A stretch of DNA of 64,000 nucleotides from Cupriavidus sp. EM10 (GTDB lineage: Bacteria > Pseudomonadota > Gammaproteobacteria > Burkholderiales > Burkholderiaceae), in contig NZ_CP076061.1 in assembly GCF_018729255.1 (NCBI RefSeq), positions 62,001 to 126,000 on the forward strand, given 5' to 3'. Shown one piece after another: positions 1 to 8,504 of this stretch. The translations under genes were made by a program, and so were the position numbers. The stretch's first letter is position 1. Each line of letters starts with the position of its first letter. The notes beneath the pieces are model-generated. The model was not told the origin of the DNA and made no database searches. It saw only the letters and a program-made list of their open reading frames with translations.

Positions 1-1525
1 CGCCCCGGCTTTCCTCGTAGAACACCAGGTCGCCGCCGCGCGTCTTGGCCAGCAGCGCCGCCAGTCTGTCGGCGGGCGTGGCCACAGCCACGATCAGCGC
101 GATGACGGCCAGCAGCGGGATGGCGAAGCGGGCGCGACGCCCCGCGCCATCGCCAAACGCCACCGCCAGGATCGCCACCAGCCCGCTGGCCGTGGCCAGC
201 ACGCCAAGCGTATGGATCACGCCCAGCGCCGGCACCAGCCAGACGCCGGCCAGCACCGAGCCGGCAATGCCGCCGAGCGTGTTCAGCGCCAGTACCGCGC
301 CCACGCCCGCGCCGGTACGCGAAGGATCGACCGACAGACGCACGACATACGGAAAGGCCGCCCCAAGCAGCAGCGTCGGAACAAATACGATGCACAGCGC
401 GGCCACCGCGAAGCTGGCGCAGGTGGCCGCCAGCAGGTTGCCCGTGGCGCCCAGCACGCGCTGCGACACCAGGTGCTGCGCGGCCGGCAGCCATTCGCCC
501 AGCCAGGCGAACTCGACCAGCGCCACCAGCCCCGCGCCGACCACCAGCAGCGCGAACACGCCCCACGGGTCTTTGGCACGATCCACACGTTTGGCCACGA
601 AGAGACTGCCGATCATCAGCCCGGCCAGGTACGTGGCCAGCATCACGGCAAACGCAAAGGCCCGCGTGCTCAGGAACTGGACGATGGCCTGCGACCAGAC
701 CAACTCGTAGCCAAGCGCGATGGCGCCGGCCATTGCATACAGCGTCAGCGCCAGCACGCGCTGGCCTGACGCGCGGACCTTCACTGCCGACGCGGTCTGT
801 GTCGGCGGGGCCTCGGCAGGCTCGCTCAACGCGCGCCCACACCACCACGCGCCCAGCGCGGCCAGCCCGTTGAATCCAGCCGCCGCCAGCGCGCTGCCGG
901 TCACGCCCAGCAGCGGAATCAGTACGAAGGCCGCCAGCAGCGTGCCGGCAATGGCGCCTGCCGTATTGGCCGCGTAAAGCCGTCCGCCATCGCCGCCCAG
1001 CGTCACGCCCTCACCGCGAATCGCGCGCATCAGCGCCGGCAGGGTGCCACCCATGGCGATGGCCGGCAGTGCCACCAGCACCAGCGGCAACAGCCATGCC
1101 GCCGCGCCGATTCGCAGTTCCAGCCAAGCAAACGGCGCCGCGGCGCGGGCCAATGCCAGTGTCGTCGCGATGGCCAGCACGGCAATCGCGACCTCGAGCC
1201 AGAGGTAGAGCCGCCAGGGGGAAGCCATGCGGTCGGCCAGCCGCCCCACGGCCCAGCCGCCCAGCGCCAGCCCGCCAAAGAACGCGCTGACGCCGATGGT
1301 GACCGCGTGGACGTCCACGCCCACCACCAGCGACAGCTGCTTGATCCACAGCACCTGGTAGACAAGCCCGGCGACGCCGGACAGACACAACAACGCCGCG
1401 GCCGTCCAGAGGCCGCGGCGCGCCCGGGCCTCCGTCCCCGTCGCAGCGGAGACAGAGGCCGACGGCCGGCGCGAGACGCGTTCGCGTTTCACACCGGGTT
1501 CCAGCTTGCGATGGGTTGCCGTCAC
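1..1525 (-). CDS. Fused MFS-like / spermidine-synthase-type membrane protein (3' end outside window)
   Basis: The N-terminal part has about a dozen hydrophobic segments, beginning with SGVAGLVYQVLWIKQLS and a GGLALGGWAVGRLADR loop. This is typical of the membrane half of fused MFS/spermidine synthase proteins. The last visible residues (GGDLVFYEESRG) are where the aminopropyltransferase domain of this family normally begins, so the catalytic half lies beyond position 1. The start is a GTG whose last two bases lie inside the TGA stop of the upstream sulfatase gene (GTGA, 1522-1525), which indicates translational coupling. An internal ATG would cut off only a charged N-terminal tail. Family assignment is fairly secure. 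True polyamine synthesis is not shown, because many fused members lack a proven substrate. Confidence 0.8.
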   Translation of the reverse strand, partial: MTATHRKLEPGVKRERVSRRPSASVSAATGTEARARRGLWTAAALLCLSGVAGLVYQVLWIKQLSLVVGVDVHAVTIGVSAFFGGLALGGWAVGRLADRMASPWRLYLWLEVAIAVLAIATTLALARAAAPFAWLELRIGAAAWLLPLVLVALPAIAMGGTLPALMRAIRGEGVTLGGDGGRLYAANTAGAIAGTLLAAFVLIPLLGVTGSALAAAGFNGLAALGAWWCGRALSEPAEAPPTQTASAVKVRASGQRVLALTLYAMAGAIALGYELVWSQAIVQFLSTRAFAFAVMLATYLAGLMIGSLFVAKRVDRAKDPWGVFALLVVGAGLVALVEFAWLGEWLPAAQHLVSQRVLGATGNLLAATCASFAVAALCIVFVPTLLLGAAFPYVVRLSVDPSRTGAGVGAVLALNTLGGIAGSVLAGVWLVPALGVIHTLGVLATASGLVAILAVAFGDGAGRRARFAIPLLAVIALIVAVATPADRLAALLAKTRGGDLVFYEESRG

Positions 1526-3342
1526 TTCTTCTGCTGCGTCTGCTGGACCTTGGCCATCTGGTCCGCCACCTGCCGCTTGATCTTCTCGCTGGCCTGGTCG
1601 ATCGTGAAGCTGGCCGGCAACTGGCTAGGCGGGAAATCGACGAAGGTCTGCAGGAAGTTGATCGCCCGGCGGTTGCCCTCGATAAACAGGTACGGGTTCT
1701 GGGTTTCCAGATCGAAGTACCGGTTGGTCGGGCCGGTGTCGGCGCGCTCGTACGGGTCCATGCGCAGGTTGAAGTACTTGGGCGCGCGCAGGCAGGTGAA
1801 CGGCTCTTTCCACACCATGAACGATCCGTTCTGGCGCTGTTCGCAGAACACGATCTTCCACGCGGTAGGCTGTGTGGCGCCCTGGGTGAGGACGTCGTAG
1901 CGCATCGCCACCAGTTCGGCGTCGTCGTTGAAGTAGTAGAACTCGTTCCGTGCGCTCTTGTCGGTCTGGCCAGTCAGCATCGGCAACTGGTTGTAGCCAT
2001 CCAGATGGACCTTGGCGTTCTTGCCGCCCAGGCTCGTGCCCTTCAGCAGGCGGTCCTTGACGTCGCCATCGCCGGCCGCCGCCAGCAGCGTCGGGAACCA
2101 GTCGAGGCCGGACATCAGGCCGTTCGTTACGGATCCGGGCTGGATCCGGCCCGGCCATCGCACCATGGCTGGTACCCGGAACGCGCCTTCCCAGTTCGAG
2201 TCCTTCTCGCTGCGGAACGGCGTGTTGGCGGCGTCGGGCCAGGTGAAGAAGTTCGGGCCGTTGTCGGTGGTGAAAATCACCAGCGTGTCGTTGGTAATGC
2301 CCGAGTCATCCAGCACCTTGAGCAGCTTGCCGACGTTCTGGTCCATCTCCCACATGCCGTCGGCGTACTCGTGGCCGAGGCCCAGCCCGGCCTTGCCCCG
2401 GTATTCCGGCCGCACGTGCGTGAACAGGTGCATGCGCGTGAAGTTCATCCAGACAAAGAACGGCTGCTTGGCCTGCGCCTGCTTCTGGATGTAGTTGACG
2501 GCGGCACCGGTGGTTTCGTCGTCGATGGTTTCCATGCGCTTGCGGTTCAGCGGGCCGGTGTCCTCGATCTTGCCGTCCGCCGTGCTGTGCAGCACGCCGC
2601 GCGGGTTGTAGAACTTGATGAAGTCGGGGTTGTCCTTGGGCCAGTACGGCCGCTCCGGTTCCTCTTCGGCGTTCAGGTGGTACAGGTTGCCGAAGAACTC
2701 GTCGAAGCCGTGCTTGGTCGGCAGGAAGCGGTCCTGGTCGCCCAGATGGTTCTTGCCGAATTGCGCCGTGGCGTAGCCCAGCGGCTTCAGCGCCTGCGCG
2801 ATCGTGATATCGCGGTCCTGCAGGCCCACCGGCGCGCCGGGCAGACCCACCTTCGACAGCCCGGTGCGGAAGACCGACTGGCCGGTGATGAAGGTCGAAC
2901 GCCCCGCCGTGCAGCTGTTCTCGGCGTAGTAGTCGGTCATCATCATGCCCTCGCGGGCAATGCGGTCGATGTTCGGCGTCTTGTAGCCAACCACGCCGTG
3001 GCTGAACGCGCTGACGTTGCCCAGGCCCACGTCGTCGCCAAAGATCACCAGGATGTTCGGCTTGCCGCCTCTGCTGCCCTGCGCCACCGTGCCGCTGGCC
3101 GGTGCTGCGACAACGGGCGATGCCGGCGCGACACCGCTGGCGTCGGGTGCCGAAGCCACCGGCGGAACAGGCGTCATCGCCACCGGCGGCGGTGCGGCCG
3201 GTACCTGGGCAGCCGGCGCCGACGCCGCGCCGGGCGCCGTCTTGTTTTCGTCGGCCTTCTTGCAGCCGGCCACGGCCAGGACGGCAACAATCGCCGCGCT
3301 GGTGGCCAGCCTGGTCAGACGCGTACCCGCTTCTGGTCTCAT
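1522..3342 (-). CDS. Cys-type sulfatase, lipoprotein (arylsulfatase family)
   Basis: A 606-residue sulfatase that would hydrolyse sulfate esters after its active-site cysteine is oxidised to formylglycine. It starts with a lipoprotein signal (AVLAVAGC) followed by an Ala/Pro-rich linker to about residue 90. The core begins with KPNILVIFGDDVGLGN (metal-binding Asp pair). The modification motif is C144-T-A-G-R-S, i.e. CxAxR instead of the common CxPxR. A second metal site is visible in FTTDNGPN. The gene lies downstream of an FGE gene that could mature it and overlaps the next gene by GTGA. The substrate cannot be read from sequence. The lipobox suggests a periplasmic, membrane-anchored enzyme. 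Confidence 0.9.
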   Translation of the reverse strand: MRPEAGTRLTRLATSAAIVAVLAVAGCKKADENKTAPGAASAPAAQVPAAPPPVAMTPVPPVASAPDASGVAPASPVVAAPASGTVAQGSRGGKPNILVIFGDDVGLGNVSAFSHGVVGYKTPNIDRIAREGMMMTDYYAENSCTAGRSTFITGQSVFRTGLSKVGLPGAPVGLQDRDITIAQALKPLGYATAQFGKNHLGDQDRFLPTKHGFDEFFGNLYHLNAEEEPERPYWPKDNPDFIKFYNPRGVLHSTADGKIEDTGPLNRKRMETIDDETTGAAVNYIQKQAQAKQPFFVWMNFTRMHLFTHVRPEYRGKAGLGLGHEYADGMWEMDQNVGKLLKVLDDSGITNDTLVIFTTDNGPNFFTWPDAANTPFRSEKDSNWEGAFRVPAMVRWPGRIQPGSVTNGLMSGLDWFPTLLAAAGDGDVKDRLLKGTSLGGKNAKVHLDGYNQLPMLTGQTDKSARNEFYYFNDDAELVAMRYDVLTQGATQPTAWKIVFCEQRQNGSFMVWKEPFTCLRAPKYFNLRMDPYERADTGPTNRYFDLETQNPYLFIEGNRRAINFLQTFVDFPPSQLPASFTIDQASEKIKRQVADQMAKVQQTQQKK

Positions 3343-3399
3343 CGTAGGCTCCCTTTGATCTGGTTCAGGGCGTTAGGAGGTTCAGTGACTTGCTGGAGC

Positions 3400-4503
3400 T
3401 CAAGGCCGGGCAGCCGGATTATTCGGATAGATGCGTGCCCAGTCCTGCTTCATGCTGATGACGGTCCAGCCGCGCGTGACCGCTTCGTCCAGGGCGCGGT
3501 CCAGCTTGCCGATGCCGGATTTGCGGTCGTAGGCGAACTCGCGCTCGGCATCGTCGTGGTGCACCAGCACGGCCAGGCGCTGGCCGGTGCCGGCCATCGT
3601 GTACTGCAGCATCTGCAGGTCGCCGTCTGAATTGCCCACGGCCAGGATCGGCCGCCGCCCGATCTGCCGATAGATGCCGACGGGCTTGCCCGCGCCGTCG
3701 TTGATGAATTCGAGCTTGGGCCCGCGCACCAGCGTGGGCTGGCCGTTGCGCACCTCGTAGGTCACCGTCTGCGTGGACCCCACCACCTGTTCGGGCGGGA
3801 TGCCATAGACGCGCTCGGACCACGAGCGCATGAACTCGATGGTGCCGCCCGACACGATGAACGTCTTGAAACCGTTGGCCCGCAGGTAGTTCAGCAGCTC
3901 GATTTGCGGCTGGAACACCAGCTCGGTATAGCGCCGGTTGAGCCTGGGATGCCGCGCGGTGTCCAGCCACGCGCGGATGGTGCGGTCGTACTCGTCCACC
4001 GTCATGCCGCTGTTGGCCTGGGCGATCAGCGGCAGCAGGCGCTTTTCTTCGCGCATCATCCCGGCCATGTCATTGGCCATGAGCGCCTTGAAGGCCGGAT
4101 TGCTCTTCCACTCGGGATGCTGGGGCGCGGCGGCGCGAATCTGGTCCAGCAGGAAGAAAAACTGGAAGTACAGCGGCTGTTCGCTCCATAGGGTGCCGTC
4201 GTTGTCGAAGACTGCGATCCGCTCGGCTGGCGGCACGTACTCCGGCGTGTCGGGGCGTGTCACCGTCTCCACAAAGCGGACGATGGCCTGCTTCGATGCG
4301 CCGTCGCGCCAGGATGGCAATGCCGTCGCCGCGCTGGCCGCACTAGCCATACCTGCCGACTGCGCGCTGGCCGATGCATCGGTGCCTGGCGCCGACGCAC
4401 AACCGCCCAACGCAGCCAGCAGCACCGCCGCAGCCGCAAGAGCGGTCACGTCGGACACCGCCCGGCGAACAAGCCGATAGCTTCCTGCCAACGCAAATGG
4501 CAT
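3400..4503 (-). CDS. HAD-superfamily phosphatase-like lipoprotein
   Basis: A 367-residue haloacid dehalogenase-fold hydrolase. Motif I is FDNDGTLWS, with the nucleophile Asp at about residue 100 and the acid/base Asp two residues on. Motif II is the Ser of FIVSGGTIEFM and motif IV is the acidic GNSDGDLQML. The N-terminus is a signal peptide ending in a lipobox (AALGGC), so it should be anchored in the periplasm. I chose the ATG at 4503 because GAGGAA lies six bases upstream; an in-frame TTG eight codons earlier has no ribosome site. It sits between the FGE gene (40 bp upstream) and the sulfatase (57 bp downstream), so it probably works with the sulfatase. Its substrate is unknown. Confidence 0.85.
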   Translation of the reverse strand: MPFALAGSYRLVRRAVSDVTALAAAAVLLAALGGCASAPGTDASASAQSAGMASAASAATALPSWRDGASKQAIVRFVETVTRPDTPEYVPPAERIAVFDNDGTLWSEQPLYFQFFFLLDQIRAAAPQHPEWKSNPAFKALMANDMAGMMREEKRLLPLIAQANSGMTVDEYDRTIRAWLDTARHPRLNRRYTELVFQPQIELLNYLRANGFKTFIVSGGTIEFMRSWSERVYGIPPEQVVGSTQTVTYEVRNGQPTLVRGPKLEFINDGAGKPVGIYRQIGRRPILAVGNSDGDLQMLQYTMAGTGQRLAVLVHHDDAEREFAYDRKSGIGKLDRALDEAVTRGWTVISMKQDWARIYPNNPAARP

Positions 4504-4543
4504 CGCGCGTTCCTCGTTGATCGTCAAGACGTGCAGCGGACTA

Positions 4544-5737
4544 CTACCGTGCCGCCAGCGCGGGCTGCCGGCGAGATTCGGCCCAGGTGCCGTCGTCCAT
4601 CACCAGCCGGAACCCCAGGTGCGACATGCTGGTGTACGGGTCGGTACCGCGCCGGGCGCTGGGCCGATAGCTGAGGCAGAAGTCCTCGTTGCACAGGAAC
4701 GAGCCGCCGCGCGTGACGCGCTTGGGCGCGGATACCGGCACGCCCGGTTCGGTCGGGTCCCACGAATCGGACGGTCCGGCCGGGTTCTGCAAGACGGCCG
4801 TGGTCACGCGGGCTTCGCGCCGGAACTGGTCGGCCCGGTACCAGTCGGCTACCCATTGCCACGCGTTGCCGGTCATGTCGTAGAGGCCATAGCCATTGGC
4901 CGGAAAGGTGCCGACCGGGCTCGTGCCCGCCGCGCCGCCGGCCTTGGCGCTGACGACCGGAAATGGCTGCACCTGCTGGCCCTGCCAGACGTTGGCCATC
5001 TGCCGGCCATCGGGCGCAAACTGGTCGCCCCAGGCGTAGGTGGACTGCTCCAGCCCGCCACGCGCCGCGAATTCCCATTCGGCTTCGGTCGGCAGGCGCT
5101 TGCCCACCCATCGCGCGTAGGCCTGCACGTCCTCGTAGGACACCTGCACCACGGGGTGGTTGTCCTTGCCGTCGATATTGCTGCCGGGGCCGTTCGGGTG
5201 CTTCCAGTCGGCGCCCGGTACAAAGCGCCACCAGCGCCAGTATTCGCGCAGCGGCACCGGGCTGTTGGTGCCGACAAAGACCATGGCGCCGGCGACCATC
5301 GCGGCGTCGGGCGGGCGCGGCGTGCCCGGCGGCAGCTGCACCTTCATGGTTTCCCAGTCGGGCGTGCGCTCTGCCGTGGTCAGATAGCCCGTGGCCTGCA
5401 CGAACTTGCGGAAGTCGGCATTGGTGACGTGATGCTGGTCCATCCAGAAACCCTTGACGTGGACCTTGTGCGCGGGCCGCTCATTGGCCTGCGCCATCTT
5501 GTGGTCGCTTCCCATCAGGAAATCCCCACCCGGTACGTGGACCATGCCGCGCGGGCCGCTGACGCCATCGCCAGGGCGGATGGCCGGGGTGTCGGTTCGG
5601 GCGTCCCTTGCGTGATACCACCACGTCGCACCTGCACCGGCCACGACCATGCCCAGTGCAAGCGCCGCCAGCCATACGCGCTGGCGCCATGCCGGCGCGG
5701 CGGTGGCCATCGTCCCGACCCGCTGCTTCTGTCCCAT
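4544..5737 (-). CDS. Formylglycine-generating enzyme (SUMF1/FGE family), membrane-anchored
   Basis: A 397-residue FGE-sulfatase domain protein that would convert the sulfatase active-site Cys to formylglycine. An N-terminal membrane segment (about residues 20-38) places the enzyme on the periplasmic side. The domain starts at GMVHVPGGDFLMGSD and contains RLPTEAEWEFAARGG and GNAWQWVADWY. The end is RVTRGGSFLC followed by NEDFC, so both catalytic copper-binding cysteines (C349 and C354, spacing C-x4-C) are present. This separates it from the many SUMF1-like proteins that lack them. The ATG at 5737 has AAGGAG five bases upstream and is preferred over an earlier GTG. It is the first gene of the operon with the HAD lipoprotein and the sulfatase. 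Confidence 0.9.
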   Translation of the reverse strand: MGQKQRVGTMATAAPAWRQRVWLAALALGMVVAGAGATWWYHARDARTDTPAIRPGDGVSGPRGMVHVPGGDFLMGSDHKMAQANERPAHKVHVKGFWMDQHHVTNADFRKFVQATGYLTTAERTPDWETMKVQLPPGTPRPPDAAMVAGAMVFVGTNSPVPLREYWRWWRFVPGADWKHPNGPGSNIDGKDNHPVVQVSYEDVQAYARWVGKRLPTEAEWEFAARGGLEQSTYAWGDQFAPDGRQMANVWQGQQVQPFPVVSAKAGGAAGTSPVGTFPANGYGLYDMTGNAWQWVADWYRADQFRREARVTTAVLQNPAGPSDSWDPTEPGVPVSAPKRVTRGGSFLCNEDFCLSYRPSARRGTDPYTSMSHLGFRLVMDDGTWAESRRQPALAAR

Positions 5738-5853
5738 CGACGCTCCTTGCACGATACGACTCGATCACCTGATCCAGCCATCCCAGTATGGGCGGGTGCC
5801 CAGCCGGAGAGGAAGGCAAACTTTTGGAACGTTGATCTGAATGATTTTGTTGG

Positions 5854-6912
5854 CTACGGATTCAGCGGAGGCAGTGGTTGGGTCGGTGGCCTGCGCGGCT
5901 TGCCAGCCTTCGTGCGACCCCATTTCGGCCGCCAGCCGGCATGCCAGCGCCAGGCGATCCAGGCGAGCGCAAACGCCGCGCCGGCCAGCAGCGCGGCGGC
6001 GCGCCAGTCGAGCCAGCCGGGGATGCGTACCGGCGCGCCGGTGGGCGCCAGTCCCAGCCCCGGCGCGGCGTGCCCCACCTCGACAGTGACGGCCGGCGCC
6101 GACGATTCGGCGCGTTTGCCAGTGGCCGGGTCGTACCACGCCACCGTTACCGCCGGCAGCGTGTAATGACCGCTGCCTTCGAACACATAGGTCACCGTCT
6201 CCACGCGCCGCCCGCCCGTGGTGCCGGCCGGCTCGTCGCCGCTGGCTGCCACGCCATCCTGGAGTTGGGGATCGGCCCGGAACTGCCGCACGCCGCGTGG
6301 CGCGGACATCGACGGGGGCTCGATCATCATCGCCGGCGCGTCTGGCGCGAAGATCGCGACGGTACGGACCAGCGCATCACCGGCCCGCAAGTGGGCGTCC
6401 TTGCCGCTGACCGGCTGGTCGAACGTCTGGCCGACGTGGAGGCGCGCCGCGGGCAGCAGCGGCGCGGCGGCCTGTTGCTGCGCGGGTGTGCCCTGCTGTC
6501 CGTCGGCGTGGATCACGGTGGCCGGCAGCGTCACGGCGCCTTCCTGCGGCTTGCCATCGTCGCCCGAGTAGGTAAAGTGGATCTCTGGCGTCGGCAGCAC
6601 GAAGTCGCCCCCGGTCTGCGGCGTGAACACATAGGTCTTGCGGATACCCGCATAGCTGGCGCCATCGACCGTCTCGGTCGAATTGATGGCGCGCTCGTCA
6701 GGCATCGTCACCACGGCCCCGGGCACCTGCAGTGCCGGGAACGCGGGCGCGGACAGAAAGTAGTTCGGCGCCAGGATCGTGACTTCGACCTGTACCGACT
6801 GCCCCGCCACCACGGGCTGCTGGCCCAGCACTCGCACCCGCGCCGTCGGCCCGGCGGCATGGACTGCCGCCGACACAAGGAAGAGCACGACAGCGAGCCA
6901 GCGCATCGTCAT
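5854..6912 (-). CDS. BatD-like protein
   Basis: 352 residues: a signal peptide (MTMRWLAVVLFLVSAAVHAA), a beta-rich periplasmic part (ARVRVLGQQPVVAGQSVQVE and a later VTYVFEGSGHYTLPAVTVAW), one C-terminal membrane helix at about residues 310-330 and a basic tail. This is the architecture of BatD proteins, which sit with VWA proteins in aerotolerance-type operons. The ATG overlaps the stop of the upstream VWA-TPR gene (ATGA, 6909-6912). It is the last gene of the operon here. The molecular role of BatD is not established; the assignment rests on architecture and gene order. Confidence 0.8.
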   Translation of the reverse strand: MTMRWLAVVLFLVSAAVHAAGPTARVRVLGQQPVVAGQSVQVEVTILAPNYFLSAPAFPALQVPGAVVTMPDERAINSTETVDGASYAGIRKTYVFTPQTGGDFVLPTPEIHFTYSGDDGKPQEGAVTLPATVIHADGQQGTPAQQQAAAPLLPAARLHVGQTFDQPVSGKDAHLRAGDALVRTVAIFAPDAPAMMIEPPSMSAPRGVRQFRADPQLQDGVAASGDEPAGTTGGRRVETVTYVFEGSGHYTLPAVTVAWYDPATGKRAESSAPAVTVEVGHAAPGLGLAPTGAPVRIPGWLDWRAAALLAGAAFALAWIAWRWHAGWRPKWGRTKAGKPRRPPTQPLPPLNP

Positions 6913-8504
6913 GGCCGGGCCTGCGACTGCAACGCGAACTTGCGCGCCAGCAGCGTCGTGGGCGACGTCTGGATGCCGCGCATCCACATGTCGGCGTTCT
7001 GCTGCACCAGCCCCTGCTGCATCTTGTCGCCACCGGGCGGCGGGGGCGGCTTGCTGGCGTCCAGTTCGATCTTGTCGGGCTTCAGGTCGGGCGGCTCCTC
7101 GTCACCCTTGTCGTGCTTCTCGGCCTGCTTCTGGCGTTCGATGGCCTGCAGCATCATCGTGAGGTTGTGCTGCGCCGGCTGCCAGCCGGGCCGCTGCTGC
7201 AGCACCAGCCGATAACGGGCGGCGGCTTCCGCGTACTTGTTCTGGCGGGCCAGCACGTTGCCAAGGTTGTACTGCGCGTCGGGGGTGCCGATCTGCTCGA
7301 AGGCCCGGGCCGCATCGTCGAACTTTTCGGCGCGGAAGTACGCCACGCCGCGCCACATCGGGTCATCGAACAAGGCAGCCGCCGCCGCGTAGTCGCCATG
7401 GGCAAAGGCGCGCCGGCCTTGCTGGTCGTGCGTCAGCCACAGATCAACGAAGTGCCAGCCACGCGCCGGCGGGCTGGCCTGCGCCAGCACATCGGCCTGC
7501 GGGCCAGCCATCAGCACGGCCACCGCCAGCATGGCCACCCAGCGGATCGTCCACCCCTTGCGGAACCAGAGCAGCACCAGCACGGCAATGGGAATCGTCA
7601 GCGGCCAGCCGGCGTCGTGCCAGCGCAGCGTGTCCTGCGCGCTGGCCTGCTCTACGTGCGACTGGACATGGCGCTGCACCCACGCCACGTCGTCGTCGCT
7701 GTCCGTGGTCAGGGTGGCCACCGGCACACCGGTATCGCGCAGCCCGTGCAAGGCTGCCGCGTCGAGGCCCGGCGCCGCGCCATCGCCAGCCTTCAATGGC
7801 CCGCCGGCCGCCGTGCCGATCACCAGGACGACGATCTGGGTGCGCTTGTCGCGCTGCTGCAGGGCCGCCATCGCGGCCGGCTCGACGCCATCGGTCAGCA
7901 ACAGGATCGTGCCGGGCACGGGCTCCTTCGACAACGCCGCGCCGATGGTCTGGACGGCCCGCGCCGTATCCTTGCCCGGCACGGGCATGATGGCGGTCTG
8001 CAGCGCATCGACAAAGGTCTGCAGCAGCGACGCGTCGTCGGTCAGGGGCAGCACCAGATGGGTGGATCCCGCGTAGGCATAGAGCGCCGTGCGGCCGCCG
8101 TCGCGATGGGCCAGCAGCGCCTTGATCTTGAGCTTGGCGCGCTCCAGCCGTGTAGGGGTGATGTCGATGGCGTTCATGTCCGGCGTCAGGTCCACGGCCA
8201 TGGCCAGCGGCGCCTTGTCGGACAGGAACGGCGGCTGCTCGCGTTCCCAGCTCGGGCCGGCCAGCGCAATCGCGCCCAGCGCCAGGGCCAGCGCCGTCAT
8301 GTGCACGGGGCGCACCGGCCGATGGCGGCCCTCGGGCACCACCAGCGCATCTAGCAGGTGCGGCGCGATGGTCCCGCGCCATCGGCGCCGCACATCGCCC
8401 TGCCGGCGCACGGCCCATGGCAGCCACGCGGCAGCAATCAGCACCAGCAGCCACGCAGGCCGCAGGAAATGGAATGGGGCCAGCGCCTGGAGGCCATCGC
8501 TCAT
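6909..8504 (-). CDS. VWA domain and TPR repeat membrane protein (BatB/BatC-like)
   Basis: 531 residues. Two N-terminal membrane helices are followed by a von Willebrand A domain (AMAVDLTPDMNAID, ILLLTDGVEPAA), a further pair of membrane helices near residues 330-370, and then TPR-type repeats (YNLGNVLARQNKYAEAAARY). The tail is Pro/Lys/Asp-rich. The MIDAS motif is degenerate: DLTPDMN replaces the usual DxSxS. In other genomes BatB and BatC may be separate genes; here they are one. The start overlaps the stop of batA as ATGA (8501-8504), which rules out longer readings that run antisense-like through batA in another frame. Confidence 0.85.
   Translation of the reverse strand: MSDGLQALAPFHFLRPAWLLVLIAAAWLPWAVRRQGDVRRRWRGTIAPHLLDALVVPEGRHRPVRPVHMTALALALGAIALAGPSWEREQPPFLSDKAPLAMAVDLTPDMNAIDITPTRLERAKLKIKALLAHRDGGRTALYAYAGSTHLVLPLTDDASLLQTFVDALQTAIMPVPGKDTARAVQTIGAALSKEPVPGTILLLTDGVEPAAMAALQQRDKRTQIVVLVIGTAAGGPLKAGDGAAPGLDAAALHGLRDTGVPVATLTTDSDDDVAWVQRHVQSHVEQASAQDTLRWHDAGWPLTIPIAVLVLLWFRKGWTIRWVAMLAVAVLMAGPQADVLAQASPPARGWHFVDLWLTHDQQGRRAFAHGDYAAAAALFDDPMWRGVAYFRAEKFDDAARAFEQIGTPDAQYNLGNVLARQNKYAEAAARYRLVLQQRPGWQPAQHNLTMMLQAIERQKQAEKHDKGDEEPPDLKPDKIELDASKPPPPPGGDKMQQGLVQQNADMWMRGIQTSPTTLLARKFALQSQARP

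Noticed and set aside
1516..3630. Plus-strand open frame of 704 codons
   Set aside because: Antisense to the sulfatase gene, with the composition of a GC-rich shadow and no recognisable motifs.
4503..4527. TTG start eight codons upstream for the HAD lipoprotein
   Set aside because: The GAGGAA ribosome site lies between this TTG and the ATG at 4503, so the ATG is the better start.
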